NCBI RefSeq assembly: GCF_007954405.1 | Contig: NZ_CP042344.1 | Coordinates: 682,001 to 746,000, forward strand | Direction: 5' to 3' | Source of the DNA: Comamonas flocculans | GTDB taxonomy: Bacteria > Pseudomonadota > Gammaproteobacteria > Burkholderiales > Burkholderiaceae_C | Length of the DNA: 64,000 nucleotides | In this document: positions 26,897-37,200 of the stretch, piece after piece | Layout of the letters: every line of letters begins with the position of its first letter | How positions within the stretch are numbered: position 1 is the stretch's first letter | Position numbers and translations under genes: made by a program | The notes under the pieces: model-generated | Database searches by the model: none | What the model saw: the letters and a program-made list of their open reading frames with translations, nothing else | Told to the model about the DNA's origin: nothing

Positions 26897-27879
26897 GGGT
26901 GCTCGGGTGTGATGAAGGTGGCGAGTTCGGGCGGCAGCTCGGCCTGCAGCTCGATGCGCTCGCCGCTGGCGGGATGATCGAACTGCAGCCGCCAGGCATG
27001 CAGGAACATGCGCGCAAGGCCGAGCTTGCGCAGGCGTTTGTTGAGGTCGAAATCGCCGTATTTTTCATCGCCCGCGATCGGGTGGCCCTGGCTCGCCAGG
27101 TGCACGCGGATCTGGTGCGTGCGCCCGGTCTTGATCGTGACCTCCAGCAGGCTCATCGCGGGCAGGCCCTGTTCGTGGCGCGCGGCGAGCACGCTGCGGC
27201 GCTTGACCAGCGTGACGGCGCGCATGCCGTCAGGGTCCTGCGCCGTGGTGGTGCGCACGCGCCGCTCGCCGCCCTCCTGCAGGTACTTGAAGAGCGGCTC
27301 GTCGATCACCTTGAGCCGCGCCGGCCAGGTGCCGACGGCCAGGGCCAGGTAGGTCTTGCCCGTCACGCGCTCGCGGAACTGCTGCTGCAGCGCGGTGAGC
27401 GCCGAGCGGCGCCGGGCCACGAGCAGGATGCCCGAGGTGTCGCGGTCGAGCCGGTGCACGAGTTCGAGGAATTTCGCCTCGGGGCGCGCGCGGCGCAGTT
27501 GCTCGATCACGCCGAAGCTCACGCCGCTGCCGCCGTGCACCGCCACGCCCGCGGGTTTGTTCAGCGCGATGAGCCAGTCGTCTTCCAGCAGGATGGGGAA
27601 TTCGCGCGCGGGCGCCACCGGGGCCGGTGCCTGCCGGGCCAGGCGCAATGGCGGCAGGCGCACCAGGTCGCCTTCGGCCAGGCGCGCGTCGGCGCTGCTG
27701 CGGCCCTTGTTCAGGCGCACCTCGCCGCTGCGGATGATGCGGTAGACGTGCGTCTTGGGCACGCCCTTGAGCTGGCGCAGCAGGAAGTTGTCCAGCCGCT
27801 GGCCGGCCGACTCGGCGTCCACCACCAGCTGGCGCGCCGCCGGGGCGCCCTGGGGTTTGCCCCCTATAATTGCGGTCAC
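26893..27879 (-). CDS. rluC: 23S rRNA pseudouridine synthase RluC
   Basis: Converts U955, U2504 and U2580 (E. coli numbering) of 23S rRNA to pseudouridine. An N-terminal S4-like RNA-binding domain (about 18-85, GQRLDNFLLRQLKGVPKTHVYR in pieces) precedes the catalytic domain with HRLDRDTSG at 142-150, Asp145 being the nucleophile. Length 328 is typical. The start is GTG at 27879. Its first codons overlap, on the opposite strand, the TATAAT box ahead of rne, so rluC and rne are divergent with overlapping 5' regions, a conserved arrangement. Confidence 0.95.
   Translation of the reverse strand: MTAIIGGKPQGAPAARQLVVDAESAGQRLDNFLLRQLKGVPKTHVYRIIRSGEVRLNKGRSSADARLAEGDLVRLPPLRLARQAPAPVAPAREFPILLEDDWLIALNKPAGVAVHGGSGVSFGVIEQLRRARPEAKFLELVHRLDRDTSGILLVARRRSALTALQQQFRERVTGKTYLALAVGTWPARLKVIDEPLFKYLQEGGERRVRTTTAQDPDGMRAVTLVKRRSVLAARHEQGLPAMSLLEVTIKTGRTHQIRVHLASQGHPIAGDEKYGDFDLNKRLRKLGLARMFLHAWRLQFDHPASGERIELQAELPPELATFITPEHP
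27865..27870 (+). promoter_or_regulatory. -10 box of the rne promoter
   Basis: A perfect TATAAT facing rne and located inside rluC codons 4-5 on the other strand. No good -35 is seen at 17 bases. Transcription would begin near 27877 and give a leader of about 560 nt. Confidence 0.6.
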
Positions 27880-28436
27880 CTGAGCGAAGAGTGTGTAAGT
27901 GATTGAAGTGGCTGAAGTTTAGTGGCCACCAACCCGACCGGTCGCGCAGGTTGGTTGATGCCACCGGGAAGCGAGTGCCTTTTGCAAGCACGCACCGCCC
28001 GGGCGGCTGACGCATCGAAACACAGCATACGGAATTCAAGGCTGGCGGCCTCTCCCTCGCGGGAACCCGGCACCAGCGGACAAAGCGAAATCATGTGGGT
28101 AGTTCTGGCGTGGATCTGGTCGCACTGGTGCGGGCGCGAGCCCGCATTTTGTGCATCAAATACGCCTGAGGCGCCCATCTGGCGGGCGCAAGCAGCTTCC
28201 AAACCCATAGCGAAGCCGCCCTTCCTGCATTTCGCCTTCATCCACGCCCCACCCCTGCGCCCGCGCAGCTGAGTCTTTCAGCTTGCGCGGCACGCGCCGG
28301 GTGCGTGCGGCTTTCTTCCTGCTGCCGGTTTCCTGTTTCAGCCCGGGCATTCGCGGCCCCGTTTGCGCGGGGCTTCAGGTTCTGGCGCGGCGCCTTGCCG
28401 CGTACAGGCCGCAGCTTGGAACAAAGGACACGCATC
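27877..28436 (+). other. Long untranslated leader of rne
   Basis: About 560 bases separate the TATAAT box from the rne start. No protein-coding frame in this stretch looks real. In E. coli the rne leader is about 360 nt and is cut by RNase E itself to set its own level; a leader of this length in front of rne is consistent with the same autoregulation. Several GC-rich hairpins are present, for example around the GTGGCCAC palindrome in the first 50 bases. The exact ends are inferred. Confidence 0.6.
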
Positions 28437-31310
28437 ATGAAACGGATGCTCATCAACGCCACGCAGCCCGAGGAGCGGCGCCTGGCCATCGTGGACGGCC
28501 AGAAACTGCTGGACTACGAGATCGAGATCGAGGGGCGCGAGCAGCGCAAGAGCAACATCTACAAGGCCGTCGTCACGCGCGTGGAGCCTTCGCTGGAGGC
28601 CTGCTTCGTCGACTACGGCGAGGACCGCCACGGCTTTCTGCCGTTCAAGGAGGTTTCGCGCCAGTACTTTGCCGAGGGCGTCTCGCCCAGCCAGGCCAAG
28701 ATCCAGGACGTGATCAAGGAAGGCCAGGAGCTCATCGTCCAGGTCGAGAAGGAAGAGCGCGGCAACAAGGGCGCGGCGCTGACCACCTTCATCAGCCTGG
28801 CCGGGCGCTACGTGGTCTTGATGCCGAACAACCCGCGCGGCGGCGGCGTGAGCCGGCGCATCGAGGGCGAAGACCGCGCCGAGCTGAAAGAGGCGATGGA
28901 CCAGCTCGAATACCCCAAGGGCATGAGCATCATCGCGCGCACCGCCGGCATAGGCCGCTCGGCCGCCGAGCTGCAGTGGGACCTGAACTACCTGCTGAAA
29001 CTGTGGAACGCCATCGACGGCGCCGCCAAGGCCGGCAAGGGCGCCTTCCTGATCTACCAGGAGTCGAGCCTGGTGATCCGCGCCATCCGCGACTACTTCA
29101 GCGCCGACATCGGCGACATCCTGATCGACACCGACGACATCTACGAGCAGGCGCAGCAGTTCATGGCGCACGTGATGCCCGAGCATGCCGCACGCGTCAA
29201 GCGCTACCGCGACGACGCGCCGCTGTTCTCGCGCTTTCAGATCGAGCACCAGATCGAGTCGGCCTACGCGCGCATGGTGCAGCTGCCCTCGGGCGGCTCC
29301 ATCGTCATCGACCACACCGAGGCGCTGGTCTCCATCGACGTGAACTCGGCGCGCGCCATCAAGGGCAGCGACATCGAGGAAACCGCCACGCGCACCAATC
29401 TGGAAGCGGCCGACGAGGTGGCGCGCCAGATGCGCCTGCGCGACCTGGGCGGGCTGATCGTGATCGACTTCATCGACATGGAGGAAGCGAAGAACCGCCG
29501 TGAGGTGGAAAGCCGCCTGCGCGACGCGCTGCGCCAGGACCGCGCGCGCGTGCAGTTCGGCGCCATCAGCAAGTTCGGCCTGATGGAGATGAGCCGCCAG
29601 CGCCTGAAGCCCGCGCTCTCCGAAGGTGCGCACATCCGCTGCCCGCTGTGCGACGGCACCGGCCACGTGCGCGACACCGAGGGTTTTGCGCTGCAGATGC
29701 TGCGCATGATCCAGGAAGAATCCATGAAGGACAGCACCGCCGCCGTGCACTGCCAGGTACCGGTGGAGGTAGCGAGCTTCCTGCTCAATGAAAAGCGCGC
29801 CGAGATCGCCAAGATCGAGCTGCGCCAGCGCATCTCCGTCGTGCTGATTCCGAACAAGGGGCTGGAGACGCCGCACTACAAGCTCGAGCGCCTCAAGCAC
29901 GACGACCCGCGCCTGGACAACCTGGACGCCAGCTACAAGATGGCCGACGCGCAGGAAGAGCCGACGCAGATCACCCGCCGCTCGCAGGAGCCGACCAACC
30001 GCCAGACACCGGTGATCAAGGGCGTGCTGCCCGATGCGCCCGCGCCGCTCGCCCAGCCGCGGCCGGCCGCCGTGGCGCCGGCGCCCGCGCCGGTCCAGCC
30101 GCCCGTGGTCCAGCCGCGCGTGCAGGTGCAGGAGCAAGGCTTCCTGTCCTGGCTCAAGGGGCTGTTCGGCATGGCCACGCCGCCGGCCCAGCCCGTGGCG
30201 ACGCCCACCGCCCCGGCAGCATCCGCCGAGGCCGGCGCCGCGCGCGAAGAGCGCAGCGGCCAGCGCCGTGGCGGGCGCCGTGGCGGCCAGCGCGGCGACC
30301 GCGGCGAACGCGCGGAAGCCAACGGCCAGGAGCGCCCGCGCCAGCCGCGCCCCCCGCGCGAGCCGCGTGAAGCACGCGAGCCCCGCCGCGAGGCGGGCGA
30401 GCCGCGCCACAACGGCCGCGCGCCCGAAGCCGAGGCGGGCGAACGCAGCGCCGAGCGCCCCAGCCGCGAACGCGGCCGCCGCCGCGAGCCGCGCGAACGC
30501 GATGCCACGGAGCAAGCCGCGCCAGCAACACCAGCACCGGCCACGCCGGCCGCCAGCACCGATACCCTGGCCAGCACTCCAAGCGAGGAGGCGGTGATCC
30601 AGCTCGGCGCGGTGGAGCACACCGAAGAGCAGGCGCCGGGCAATGGCGAGCGCCGCTCGCGCCGCTCGCGCGACCGCTACGGACGTGACCGCCGCCGCGG
30701 CAGCCGCGGTGCGGAATCCGCCGAAGACACCAGCGCCCAGGCGCCCGACAGCGAGCCGCCAGCGGACTTCGAGCCGACGGTGATGCTCGAGCCCGAAGAA
30801 GCCGCCGCGCCCGCCCGGCGCAGCTACTTCGCCGCGGCCGGGCAGCCCGCCTCGGTGGATGAAGCTGCGCACGCGCCGGCCGGCGAAGACGAGGGCCCGC
30901 ACACGCTGATCGACGTCACCTCGCCCGGCAGCGCGCTCACCCCGGCGGCGTCGCAGGAGCACATCGACGTCACCGTGGCCGCCGAGCCCGCACCAGCGGC
31001 GGCTGCCGTGGCCGCGCCCGCGCCGGCGCAAGCATCTGCCGCCAGCGCCCCCGCGCCCGCGCCGCAGCAGCCCTACACGCTGCCGCTGCAAAGCCTGCAG
31101 GAAAGCGCCGCCGCCAGCGGCCTGGTGTGGGTGCAGTCCGATGCCGACAAGGTCGCCGCGGTGCAGGCCGCGATCGCCGCCGAGCCCAGGCCGGTGCACG
31201 TGCCGCGCGAGCGGCCCGCGCCGCCGGTGCTGGACGAAGGCCCGCTGGTGCTGGTGGAAACCCGCCGCGACCTGCGCCAGGTGCAGCTGCCCTTCGACAG
31301 CCAGGCCTGA
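28437..31310 (+). CDS. rne: Ribonuclease E
   Basis: Endoribonuclease that starts mRNA decay and processes rRNA and tRNA, and scaffold of the degradosome. The S1 domain occupies about 35-125; the catalytic Asp301 (SIDVNSA) and Asp344 (IVIDFIDM) match E. coli Asp303 and Asp346; the zinc-link is Cys402 and Cys405 (CPLC). After about residue 500 the chain becomes low complexity: an Arg-rich block ([16 protein letters not shown] and similar, about 630-730) suited to RNA binding, then Ala/Pro-rich sequence, with a basic/acidic tail. Total 957 residues. ATG at 28437 begins the standard [13 protein letters not shown] and has AAAGGA upstream. Confidence 0.96.
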   Translation: MKRMLINATQPEERRLAIVDGQKLLDYEIEIEGREQRKSNIYKAVVTRVEPSLEACFVDYGEDRHGFLPFKEVSRQYFAEGVSPSQAKIQDVIKEGQELIVQVEKEERGNKGAALTTFISLAGRYVVLMPNNPRGGGVSRRIEGEDRAELKEAMDQLEYPKGMSIIARTAGIGRSAAELQWDLNYLLKLWNAIDGAAKAGKGAFLIYQESSLVIRAIRDYFSADIGDILIDTDDIYEQAQQFMAHVMPEHAARVKRYRDDAPLFSRFQIEHQIESAYARMVQLPSGGSIVIDHTEALVSIDVNSARAIKGSDIEETATRTNLEAADEVARQMRLRDLGGLIVIDFIDMEEAKNRREVESRLRDALRQDRARVQFGAISKFGLMEMSRQRLKPALSEGAHIRCPLCDGTGHVRDTEGFALQMLRMIQEESMKDSTAAVHCQVPVEVASFLLNEKRAEIAKIELRQRISVVLIPNKGLETPHYKLERLKHDDPRLDNLDASYKMADAQEEPTQITRRSQEPTNRQTPVIKGVLPDAPAPLAQPRPAAVAPAPAPVQPPVVQPRVQVQEQGFLSWLKGLFGMATPPAQPVATPTAPAASAEAGAAREERSGQRRGGRRGGQRGDRGERAEANGQERPRQPRPPREPREAREPRREAGEPRHNGRAPEAEAGERSAERPSRERGRRREPRERDATEQAAPATPAPATPAASTDTLASTPSEEAVIQLGAVEHTEEQAPGNGERRSRRSRDRYGRDRRRGSRGAESAEDTSAQAPDSEPPADFEPTVMLEPEEAAAPARRSYFAAAGQPASVDEAAHAPAGEDEGPHTLIDVTSPGSALTPAASQEHIDVTVAAEPAPAAAAVAAPAPAQASAASAPAPAPQQPYTLPLQSLQESAAASGLVWVQSDADKVAAVQAAIAAEPRPVHVPRERPAPPVLDEGPLVLVETRRDLRQVQLPFDSQA

Positions 31311-31326
31311 GCCAGGACACATCGGT

Positions 31327-31374
31327 ATTGATAGCTGCATGCGCTTTACAGACAAGGGTTTGCAGCATTTTTGA
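31327..31374 (+). repeat. Interspersed repeat, copy 5 (downstream of rne)
   Basis: Starts TTGATAGCTGCATGCGCTTTAC and ends GCATTTTTGA, seventeen bases after the rne stop and directly before the terminator. Confidence 0.75.
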
Positions 31375-31386
31375 TCACCAACTTCC

Positions 31387-31421
31387 GGGCCTGCCGCTTC
31401 GCGTGGCAGGCCCTTTTTTTT
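31387..31421 (+). terminator. Intrinsic terminator of rne
   Basis: A 9-bp stem GGGCCTGCC/GGCAGGCCC with a 9-base loop, followed by eight T. A strong rho-independent terminator 75 bases past rne. Confidence 0.95.
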
Positions 31422-31432
31422 GCGCCCTCGCC

Positions 31433-31453
31433 GGCTGCGGGACAATCGCAGCC
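31433..31453 (+). promoter_or_regulatory. Hairpin with GACAAT box ahead of yaaA
   Basis: GGCTGCG and CGCAGCC (7-bp arms) flank a loop containing GACAAT, twenty bases before the yaaA ATG. GACAAT could be the -10 box of yaaA; as RNA the hairpin would lie at the very 5' end. Low certainty. Confidence 0.35.
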
Positions 31454-31473
31454 ACCCTTGCCTTGTTTGCGCC

Positions 31474-32256
31474 ATGCTGTTTCTGCTCTCCCCCGCAAAA
31501 TCCCTGGACTACGACAGCCCATTGCCCCAGGGGCTGCCCACCCCCACCGAGCCGCGCCTGCTGGCGCACACCCACGCGCTGATCGCGCTGCTGCGTGAAA
31601 AGTCGCCGCAGCAGATCGCGGCGCTGATGTCCATCAGCGACAAGCTGGCCGCACTCAATGTCGCGCGCTACGCGGCGTTCAGTGAACGCGCCACGCCGGC
31701 CAACGCCCGCCCGGCGGCGCTGGCCTTCAACGGCGACGTCTACGACGGCCTGCAGGCCGCCAGCCTGAGCGCGCGCCAGCTGCAATGGGCGCAGGCGCAC
31801 CTGGCCATACTCAGCGGCCTGTACGGCGTGCTGCGTCCGCTGGACTGGATGCAGCCCTACCGGCTGGAGATGGGCACGCGCCTGGCCAATGCGCGCGGCG
31901 CCAACCTCTACCAGTTCTGGGGCGCGCGCATCAGCGAAACCCTGAACGCCCAGCTGGGCGGAGCGCGCAGCCCGGTGGTGGTGAACCTGGCCTCGCAGGA
32001 GTACTTCAAGGCGGTCGATACCGCCGCGCTCAAGGCGCGCGTGCTGCACTGCGCCTTCGAGGACTACAAGAATGGCAGCTACAAGATCATCAGCTTTCAC
32101 GCCAAGCGCGCACGCGGCCTGATGGCGCGCTGGGCGGTTCAGCAGCGCGCCAGCCGGCCAGAGCAGCTGCAGGGCTTCGACAGCGCCGGCTACGCCTTCG
32201 CGCCCGCCGCCTCGAGCGCCGAGCGCCTGGTGTTTCGCCGCAGGGAGGCGCAATGA
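31474..32256 (+). CDS. yaaA: Peroxide stress protein YaaA (DUF328)
   Basis: A 260-residue member of the YaaA family, which limits intracellular free iron and DNA damage under hydrogen peroxide in E. coli. Family marks: MLFLLSPAKSLDY at the start, PALLAFNGDVYDGL-like segment (here AALAFNGDVYDGL), LSGLYGVLRPLDWMQPYRLEMGT and the C-terminal SFHAKRARG. ATG at 31474 is the conserved start. ATGA overlap with the dioxygenase gene suggests co-expression. Confidence 0.93.
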   Translation: MLFLLSPAKSLDYDSPLPQGLPTPTEPRLLAHTHALIALLREKSPQQIAALMSISDKLAALNVARYAAFSERATPANARPAALAFNGDVYDGLQAASLSARQLQWAQAHLAILSGLYGVLRPLDWMQPYRLEMGTRLANARGANLYQFWGARISETLNAQLGGARSPVVVNLASQEYFKAVDTAALKARVLHCAFEDYKNGSYKIISFHAKRARGLMARWAVQQRASRPEQLQGFDSAGYAFAPAASSAERLVFRRREAQ

Positions 32257-33107
32257 GCGCAAGCCAAAGCATCACCGACGAGCTGCGCGCCTGGATCATC
32301 GCGCAGGCCGGCGCCGGCGTGAGCGCACCCGCGCTGATCGGCGCAATGCGCAAGGTCGGCTGGAGCGAGGACGTGGCCGTCGACGCCATCGAACAGGTGC
32401 TGCGCAGCCACGTCGACGACGCCGCGCGCACCCAGGGCTGGCCGCCCGCGGTGCCCGTGCCCGAGCCGGCGCTGGACGATGCGCCGCTGTACATCGACCT
32501 GGGCGACCGCCAGGTGCAGGTCCTCATGACCCTGGCCTCGCCGCGCGTGGTGCTGTTCGGCGGCCTGCTCTCGCCCGAGGAGTGCGACGCGCTGATCGCC
32601 GCCGCGCGCCCGCGCCTGAAGCGCTCGCTCACCGTGCGCCTGGACACCGGCGACGGCGAAGTGAACCAGGAACGCACCAGCGACGGCATGTTCTTCGAGC
32701 GCGGCGAAACGCCCGTCATCAGCGCCATCGAGGAGCGCATCGCGCGCCTGCTGAACTGGCCGGTACGAAACGGCGAAGGCCTGCAGGTGCTCAACTACCA
32801 GCCGGGCGCCGAATACAAACCGCACTACGACTACTTCGACCCGCAGCAGCCCGGCACCGCCGCCATCCTGGCGCGCGGCGGCCAGCGCGTGGGCACCCTG
32901 GTGATCTACCTGAACGACCCCGCCAAGGGCGGCGCCACCATCTTCCCCGACGTGCACCTGGAAGTGGCGCCCTGCCGCGGCAACGCCGTCTTCTTCAGCT
33001 ACGAGCGGCCGCACCCGAGCACGCGCAGCCTGCACGGCGGCACCCCCGTCATCGCGGGCGAAAAATGGATCGCCACCAAGTGGCTGCGCGAGCGCGAGTT
33101 CCGCTGA
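32253..33107 (+). CDS. 2-oxoglutarate/Fe(II)-dependent prolyl-4-hydroxylase-like dioxygenase
   Basis: A 284-residue protein with an N-terminal helical region and a C-terminal P4Hc domain. The iron facial triad is His191 and Asp193 (KPHYDYF) and His261 (RSLHGGTPV); Lys271 (GEKWIATKW) would bind 2-oxoglutarate. Bacterial members hydroxylate proline in proteins such as EF-Tu, but the target here is unknown. ATG at 32253 overlaps the yaaA stop (ATGA); the longer open frame upstream is the shadow of yaaA. Confidence 0.9.
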   Translation: MSASQSITDELRAWIIAQAGAGVSAPALIGAMRKVGWSEDVAVDAIEQVLRSHVDDAARTQGWPPAVPVPEPALDDAPLYIDLGDRQVQVLMTLASPRVVLFGGLLSPEECDALIAAARPRLKRSLTVRLDTGDGEVNQERTSDGMFFERGETPVISAIEERIARLLNWPVRNGEGLQVLNYQPGAEYKPHYDYFDPQQPGTAAILARGGQRVGTLVIYLNDPAKGGATIFPDVHLEVAPCRGNAVFFSYERPHPSTRSLHGGTPVIAGEKWIATKWLREREFR

Positions 33108-33133
33108 GGGCCGGGCCGCGCACCGCCAGGTTT

Positions 33134-33186
33134 CAAGCCAAAAGCGGCTCAAACGCTTGCCTGGAAAGCGCTGTCAGCTACCAATT
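33134..33186 (-). repeat. Interspersed repeat, copy 6 (upstream of queF)
   Basis: On the minus strand it reads TTGGTAGCTGAC, AGCGCTTTCC, AAGCGTTTGAGCC and TTTTGGCTTG, a near-complete copy. It ends seven bases before the queF ATG, so the queF ribosome-binding region abuts it. Confidence 0.8.
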
Positions 33187-33192
33187 CAAGAG

Positions 33193-34038
33193 ATGAATTC
33201 CGTCCAACACTCTCCCCTGGGCGCGCCCAGCGCCTACCCGCGCGACTACGACCCCGCGCTGCTCTACCCCATCGCCCGCGCCGAAGGGCGCCGGGCCGCG
33301 GGCCTGGACGCGGCCCCGGCCTTCTTCGGCGCCGACCTGTGGACCGCCTACGAGCTGTCCTGGCTGGACCCGCGCGGCAAGCCCCAGGTGGCCCTGGCGC
33401 GCCTGACCATCCCCTGCGAGACGCCCAACCTGATCGAGAGCAAGTCGCTCAAGCTCTACCTGAACAGCTTCAACGCCACGCCCTTTGCCAGCCCCGAGGC
33501 CGTGCGCGAGCGCCTGCGCGCCGACCTGAGCGCCGCCGCCTGGCGCGGCGCCGAGCACCCCGCCACCCTGGGCGTGCAACTGCTGCTGCCCGAACAGTTC
33601 GCGGCCGAACGCATCCAGGAACTCGACGGCCTGCTGCTGGACCGCCTGCAGGTGGAATGCACGCACTACCAGCCCGCGCCCGAGCTGCTGGGCGCCGCCC
33701 TGGACGAGGCGCCGGTGGAGGAAGTCCTGGTGAGCCACCTGCTCAAGAGCAACTGCCCGGTCACCGGCCAGCCCGACTGGGCCAGCGTGCAGATCCGCTA
33801 CAGCGGCCCGCAGATCGACCAGGCCGGGCTGCTGCGCTACCTGGTGAGCTTTCGCGACCACCAGGGCTTTCACGAGCAGTGCGTGGAGCGCATCTTCAGC
33901 GACATCCGCGCGCGCTGCCGGCCGATCAAGCTCACCGTGCTTGCGCGCTACACCCGCCGCGGCGGCCTGGACATCAACCCGCTGCGCACCAGCCACCCCA
34001 TGGCGCTGCCCCACGGCGGGCGCACGGCGCGGCAGTAA
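33193..34038 (+). CDS. queF: NADPH-dependent 7-cyano-7-deazaguanine reductase QueF (long form)
   Basis: Reduces preQ0 to preQ1 in queuosine synthesis for tRNA. The long, fused-domain form of 281 residues is present. The QueF substrate motif ESKSLK is at 82-87, and the covalent-catalysis Cys188 and Asp195 lie in [28 protein letters not shown] supplies further substrate contacts. ATG at 33193 is just after AAGAG. No other que genes are in the window. Confidence 0.96.
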   Translation: MNSVQHSPLGAPSAYPRDYDPALLYPIARAEGRRAAGLDAAPAFFGADLWTAYELSWLDPRGKPQVALARLTIPCETPNLIESKSLKLYLNSFNATPFASPEAVRERLRADLSAAAWRGAEHPATLGVQLLLPEQFAAERIQELDGLLLDRLQVECTHYQPAPELLGAALDEAPVEEVLVSHLLKSNCPVTGQPDWASVQIRYSGPQIDQAGLLRYLVSFRDHQGFHEQCVERIFSDIRARCRPIKLTVLARYTRRGGLDINPLRTSHPMALPHGGRTARQ

Positions 34039-34103
34039 AGAGACCGCCCGTTGAGCCAAGGCACGGGCCACACGGTTTCATCAAAACCAAGAGCACACCA
34101 CGC

Positions 34104-34174
34104 CCCTGGCGAGAGCCACGGCACCCGTTGACTCTCTCGCCTCAGGGGTCAGGGTTTCCACTCACTGGAACCCT
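34104..34174 (+). other. Two imperfect inverted repeats upstream of the CHASE-EAL gene
   Basis: The gap 34039-34285 holds no gene. It contains an imperfect stem CCCTGGCGAGAG/CTCTCGCCTCAGGG (34104-34148) and next to it AGGGTTTCCA/TGGAACCCT (34151-34174). They may terminate queF or belong to a decayed repeat; there is no T tract. A tandem CTTGCACAG doublet lies at 34261-34279. Confidence 0.35.
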
Positions 34175-34285
34175 CCGGCAAACCCATCAAAATGACTCGG
34201 CATCCTGCCCTGCCGCAAGCTGCGTGATCCTTGCGCCAGCCCACTGGCACTCGGAATCAGCTTGCACAGCTTGCACAGCGTGCCC

Positions 34286-37200
34286 ATGACCTATTTCAGC
34301 AAACATCCACCGAGCCACTGGCTGGTTGCTGCGGGCGTGTTGCTGGCCTGTCTCGCCCTGACAGCGGCAGCGGTTGTCCATCAGCACCAGTCCAATCAGG
34401 CGGTGGCGCAAATACGCTTCGGGCAAGAGGTGCGGGCATCGACGGACGCCATCGCCCAGCGGGTCAATTCCTATTCCGAGCTGGTGGCAGGGATGCGCGA
34501 CCTGTTCATCGCCTCGCCGCAACTGGATGGCCCGCTCTTCGAGCACATCATCAGTGCGCGTCATTTGTTGCAGCGTTATCCGGAAATTCGCAACATCTCT
34601 TTCGCCCGCTGGGTCACGCACGACCAGTTGCCTGCGTTTGCGCTTCGCTTGGCACAGCAGGCGCGTGATCGGGGTGAGGTGCTGTCCAGCGCGCAAGAGG
34701 CGGACATCATCCATCCCGAGCTGCCCGGGCCCAACCACTACATCATCGAATACCTGTGGCCGTTTGCGCGCAATGAGGGCATATGGGGGCTGGACATCGC
34801 ATCTCAGCCTGCCAACGTGGCGTCGCTGCTGGTGGCCCGCAACACACGCCAGCCCGCCATCTCCGCACCGTTTGACCTCGTGCAGGAACAGCACCAGCGG
34901 TCAGCCTTCATGGTTCGCTATCCGGTTTTTGATGCCTCCCGCACCTTGGCCGACCAGCCGCCATCGTTCACGGGGGCCATCGCGGCCGCGGTGCGCGTCA
35001 GCGAAATGCTGGAGGCCATCCAGGCGGCGAGCCTGCTCAACGGGGTGGCTCTGCACTTGCAAGACATCGGTCCGAAAGGCACGGACCAGCCTGCCACGGC
35101 GCAGCCTCTGGGCGAAATCGGCAACGCTGCCGCCCCAGATGATCGGCCCGCCCTGATGGCAGCAACACGTGTGCTGGACGTGCACAACCGGCGTTGGCGA
35201 CTGGAGTACGCCGCCAGGGGGCCCATGCTCTCATCCGCAGAGTTGGCATTGCCGTATTGGATAGCCGCCTTTGGCGCCTTGGTCTCGCTCTTGCTGACGG
35301 TGGCAGCGGGCCGGCTCATGAACCAAAGGTTGAAGGCCCTGGCCCAAGCCGAAAACGCGCGAGTCGCCCTGCACGACCGCGAGCAAAAGTTGCGCGCGGT
35401 CTTTCACCAGGCCGCCGTCGGCGTCTCGATTGCCGATCTGGCCAGCGGGCGCTTCCTCAATGTCAACCAGAAGTTCTGCGAAATCACCGGCTACACCAAG
35501 GACGAACTGCTGCAAATGGGCGTCGGCGATGTCTCCAACCCCGAGGATCAACTGGCCAACATGACCTTGATGCGGCAGCTTCAGCGAGGTGAAATACCCT
35601 CGTATCGCATTGAAAAGCGCCTCAGGCGCAAGGATGGCCAGGAGATCTGGATCGACCTGACGGCCTCGGCCATTCACGAGGCAGGCAAGGCTCCGAGCCA
35701 GAACATCGGCGTGATCCAGGACATCACCGAGCAGCGGCAAATGAAGGAAGAATTGCAGCGGGGCGCAGAGCGTCAGCTTGCCATGCTCAACCACTTGCCC
35801 ACCGGCATCCTGCTTTCCGGCATCGACGACCGCATCGAATACCGCAACGACGCATTCCTGCACATCACGGGCTATACCGAAGAGATCGTGCATGATTCAG
35901 GCTCATGGTTCCTGAACGCCTACCCTGATCCGGCAGCGCGCTTGCAGGTGCAAAACCGCTGGCGCAAGCTGCACGATGAGGCTCTGGCCGGCAACGGCTT
36001 CATCCAGGCGCATGAATACGTGATACGCCGTGCCGACGGACAGTGGCGCACGGTCGAGATTTCGGGCGTCATCATGGACAAGATGGAAATGATCTTGCTG
36101 GACGACCTGACGGATCGCAAGACAGCGGAAAACGAGATCAGTTATCTGGCCAGTTACGACCGCCTGACGGGCGTGGCCAATCGCGAGTTTTTGCATGTGC
36201 AACTGCAAGACATTCTGCGACGTTGCCGTGCCAGCGGGCACTTCGGCGCCTTGTTGATGCTCGACCTGGACCATTTCAAGAATCTGAACGAAACGCGCGG
36301 GCACAGCCAGGGTGACGAGGTTTTGCGCCAGACGGCGCAGCGGCTGCAAGGCTTTGTCCAAGGACACGGCATGGTGGCGCGCCATGGCGATGACGCTTTC
36401 GTGTTCGTGCTGGAAAGCCTCTGCACGGATCGCACGCAGATGCAGGAAACCGCCAGCGCGTTGGGCGCGCGCCTGCTCGCTGCGCTGGCCGAACCTTTCA
36501 TGCTGGACGCAGAGCCCTACCACACCAGCGCAAGCATTGGCGCCGCCGTCTTCGGCGGCGACGACGCCAGCGCACATGACTTGCTGCAACAGGTGGACAT
36601 GGCGATGTATGACGCCAAGGCCGCCGGACGCAACACGCTGCGCTTTTACAACCGCGCGCTGCAAGAGCGCATGCAGGCACGCGCGGCGATGGAGCGGGAT
36701 CTGCGCCTGGCCATCGAGCAAGAGCAGTTCGAGCTCTACTACCAGGCTCAGGTGCAATCGGGCCGCGTGATTGGCGCCGAGGCGCTGGTGCGCTGGCATC
36801 ATCCAAGCAAGGGCTTTGTCTCACCCGCCCAATTCATCCCGTTGGCCGAAGAAAGCGCGCTCATTTTGCCGCTGGGGGCATGGATCCTGCGAACCGCATG
36901 CGAATGCCTGGTGCGCTGGTCCCGCAATCCAGCGCTCGCCAAACTCACATTGGCCGTCAACATCAGCCCCCGCCAATTTGCACAAGCCGATTTCGTCGAT
37001 GGCGTGCTTGGCGTGATCGCGCAGACCGGTATCAACCCCAAGCGCCTGGAACTCGAACTGACCGAAAGCATGCTGCTGCACGACATCGAGAGCACCATCG
37101 ACAAGATGACGCAACTCAAGTCTTGCGGGGTCAATTTCTCGCTCGACGATTTTGGTACCGGGTACTCTTCGCTGTCCTATCTCAAGCGCCTGCCGCTGGA

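Noticed and set aside
28338..31475. 1045-residue minus-strand open frame opposite rne
   Set aside because: Antisense of rne with repetitive composition and no family motif.
34104..34174. Attachment site or insertion boundary of a signalling island
   Set aside because: Inverted repeats are present, but there is no integrase, no tRNA and no matching direct repeat at the other end near 41012.
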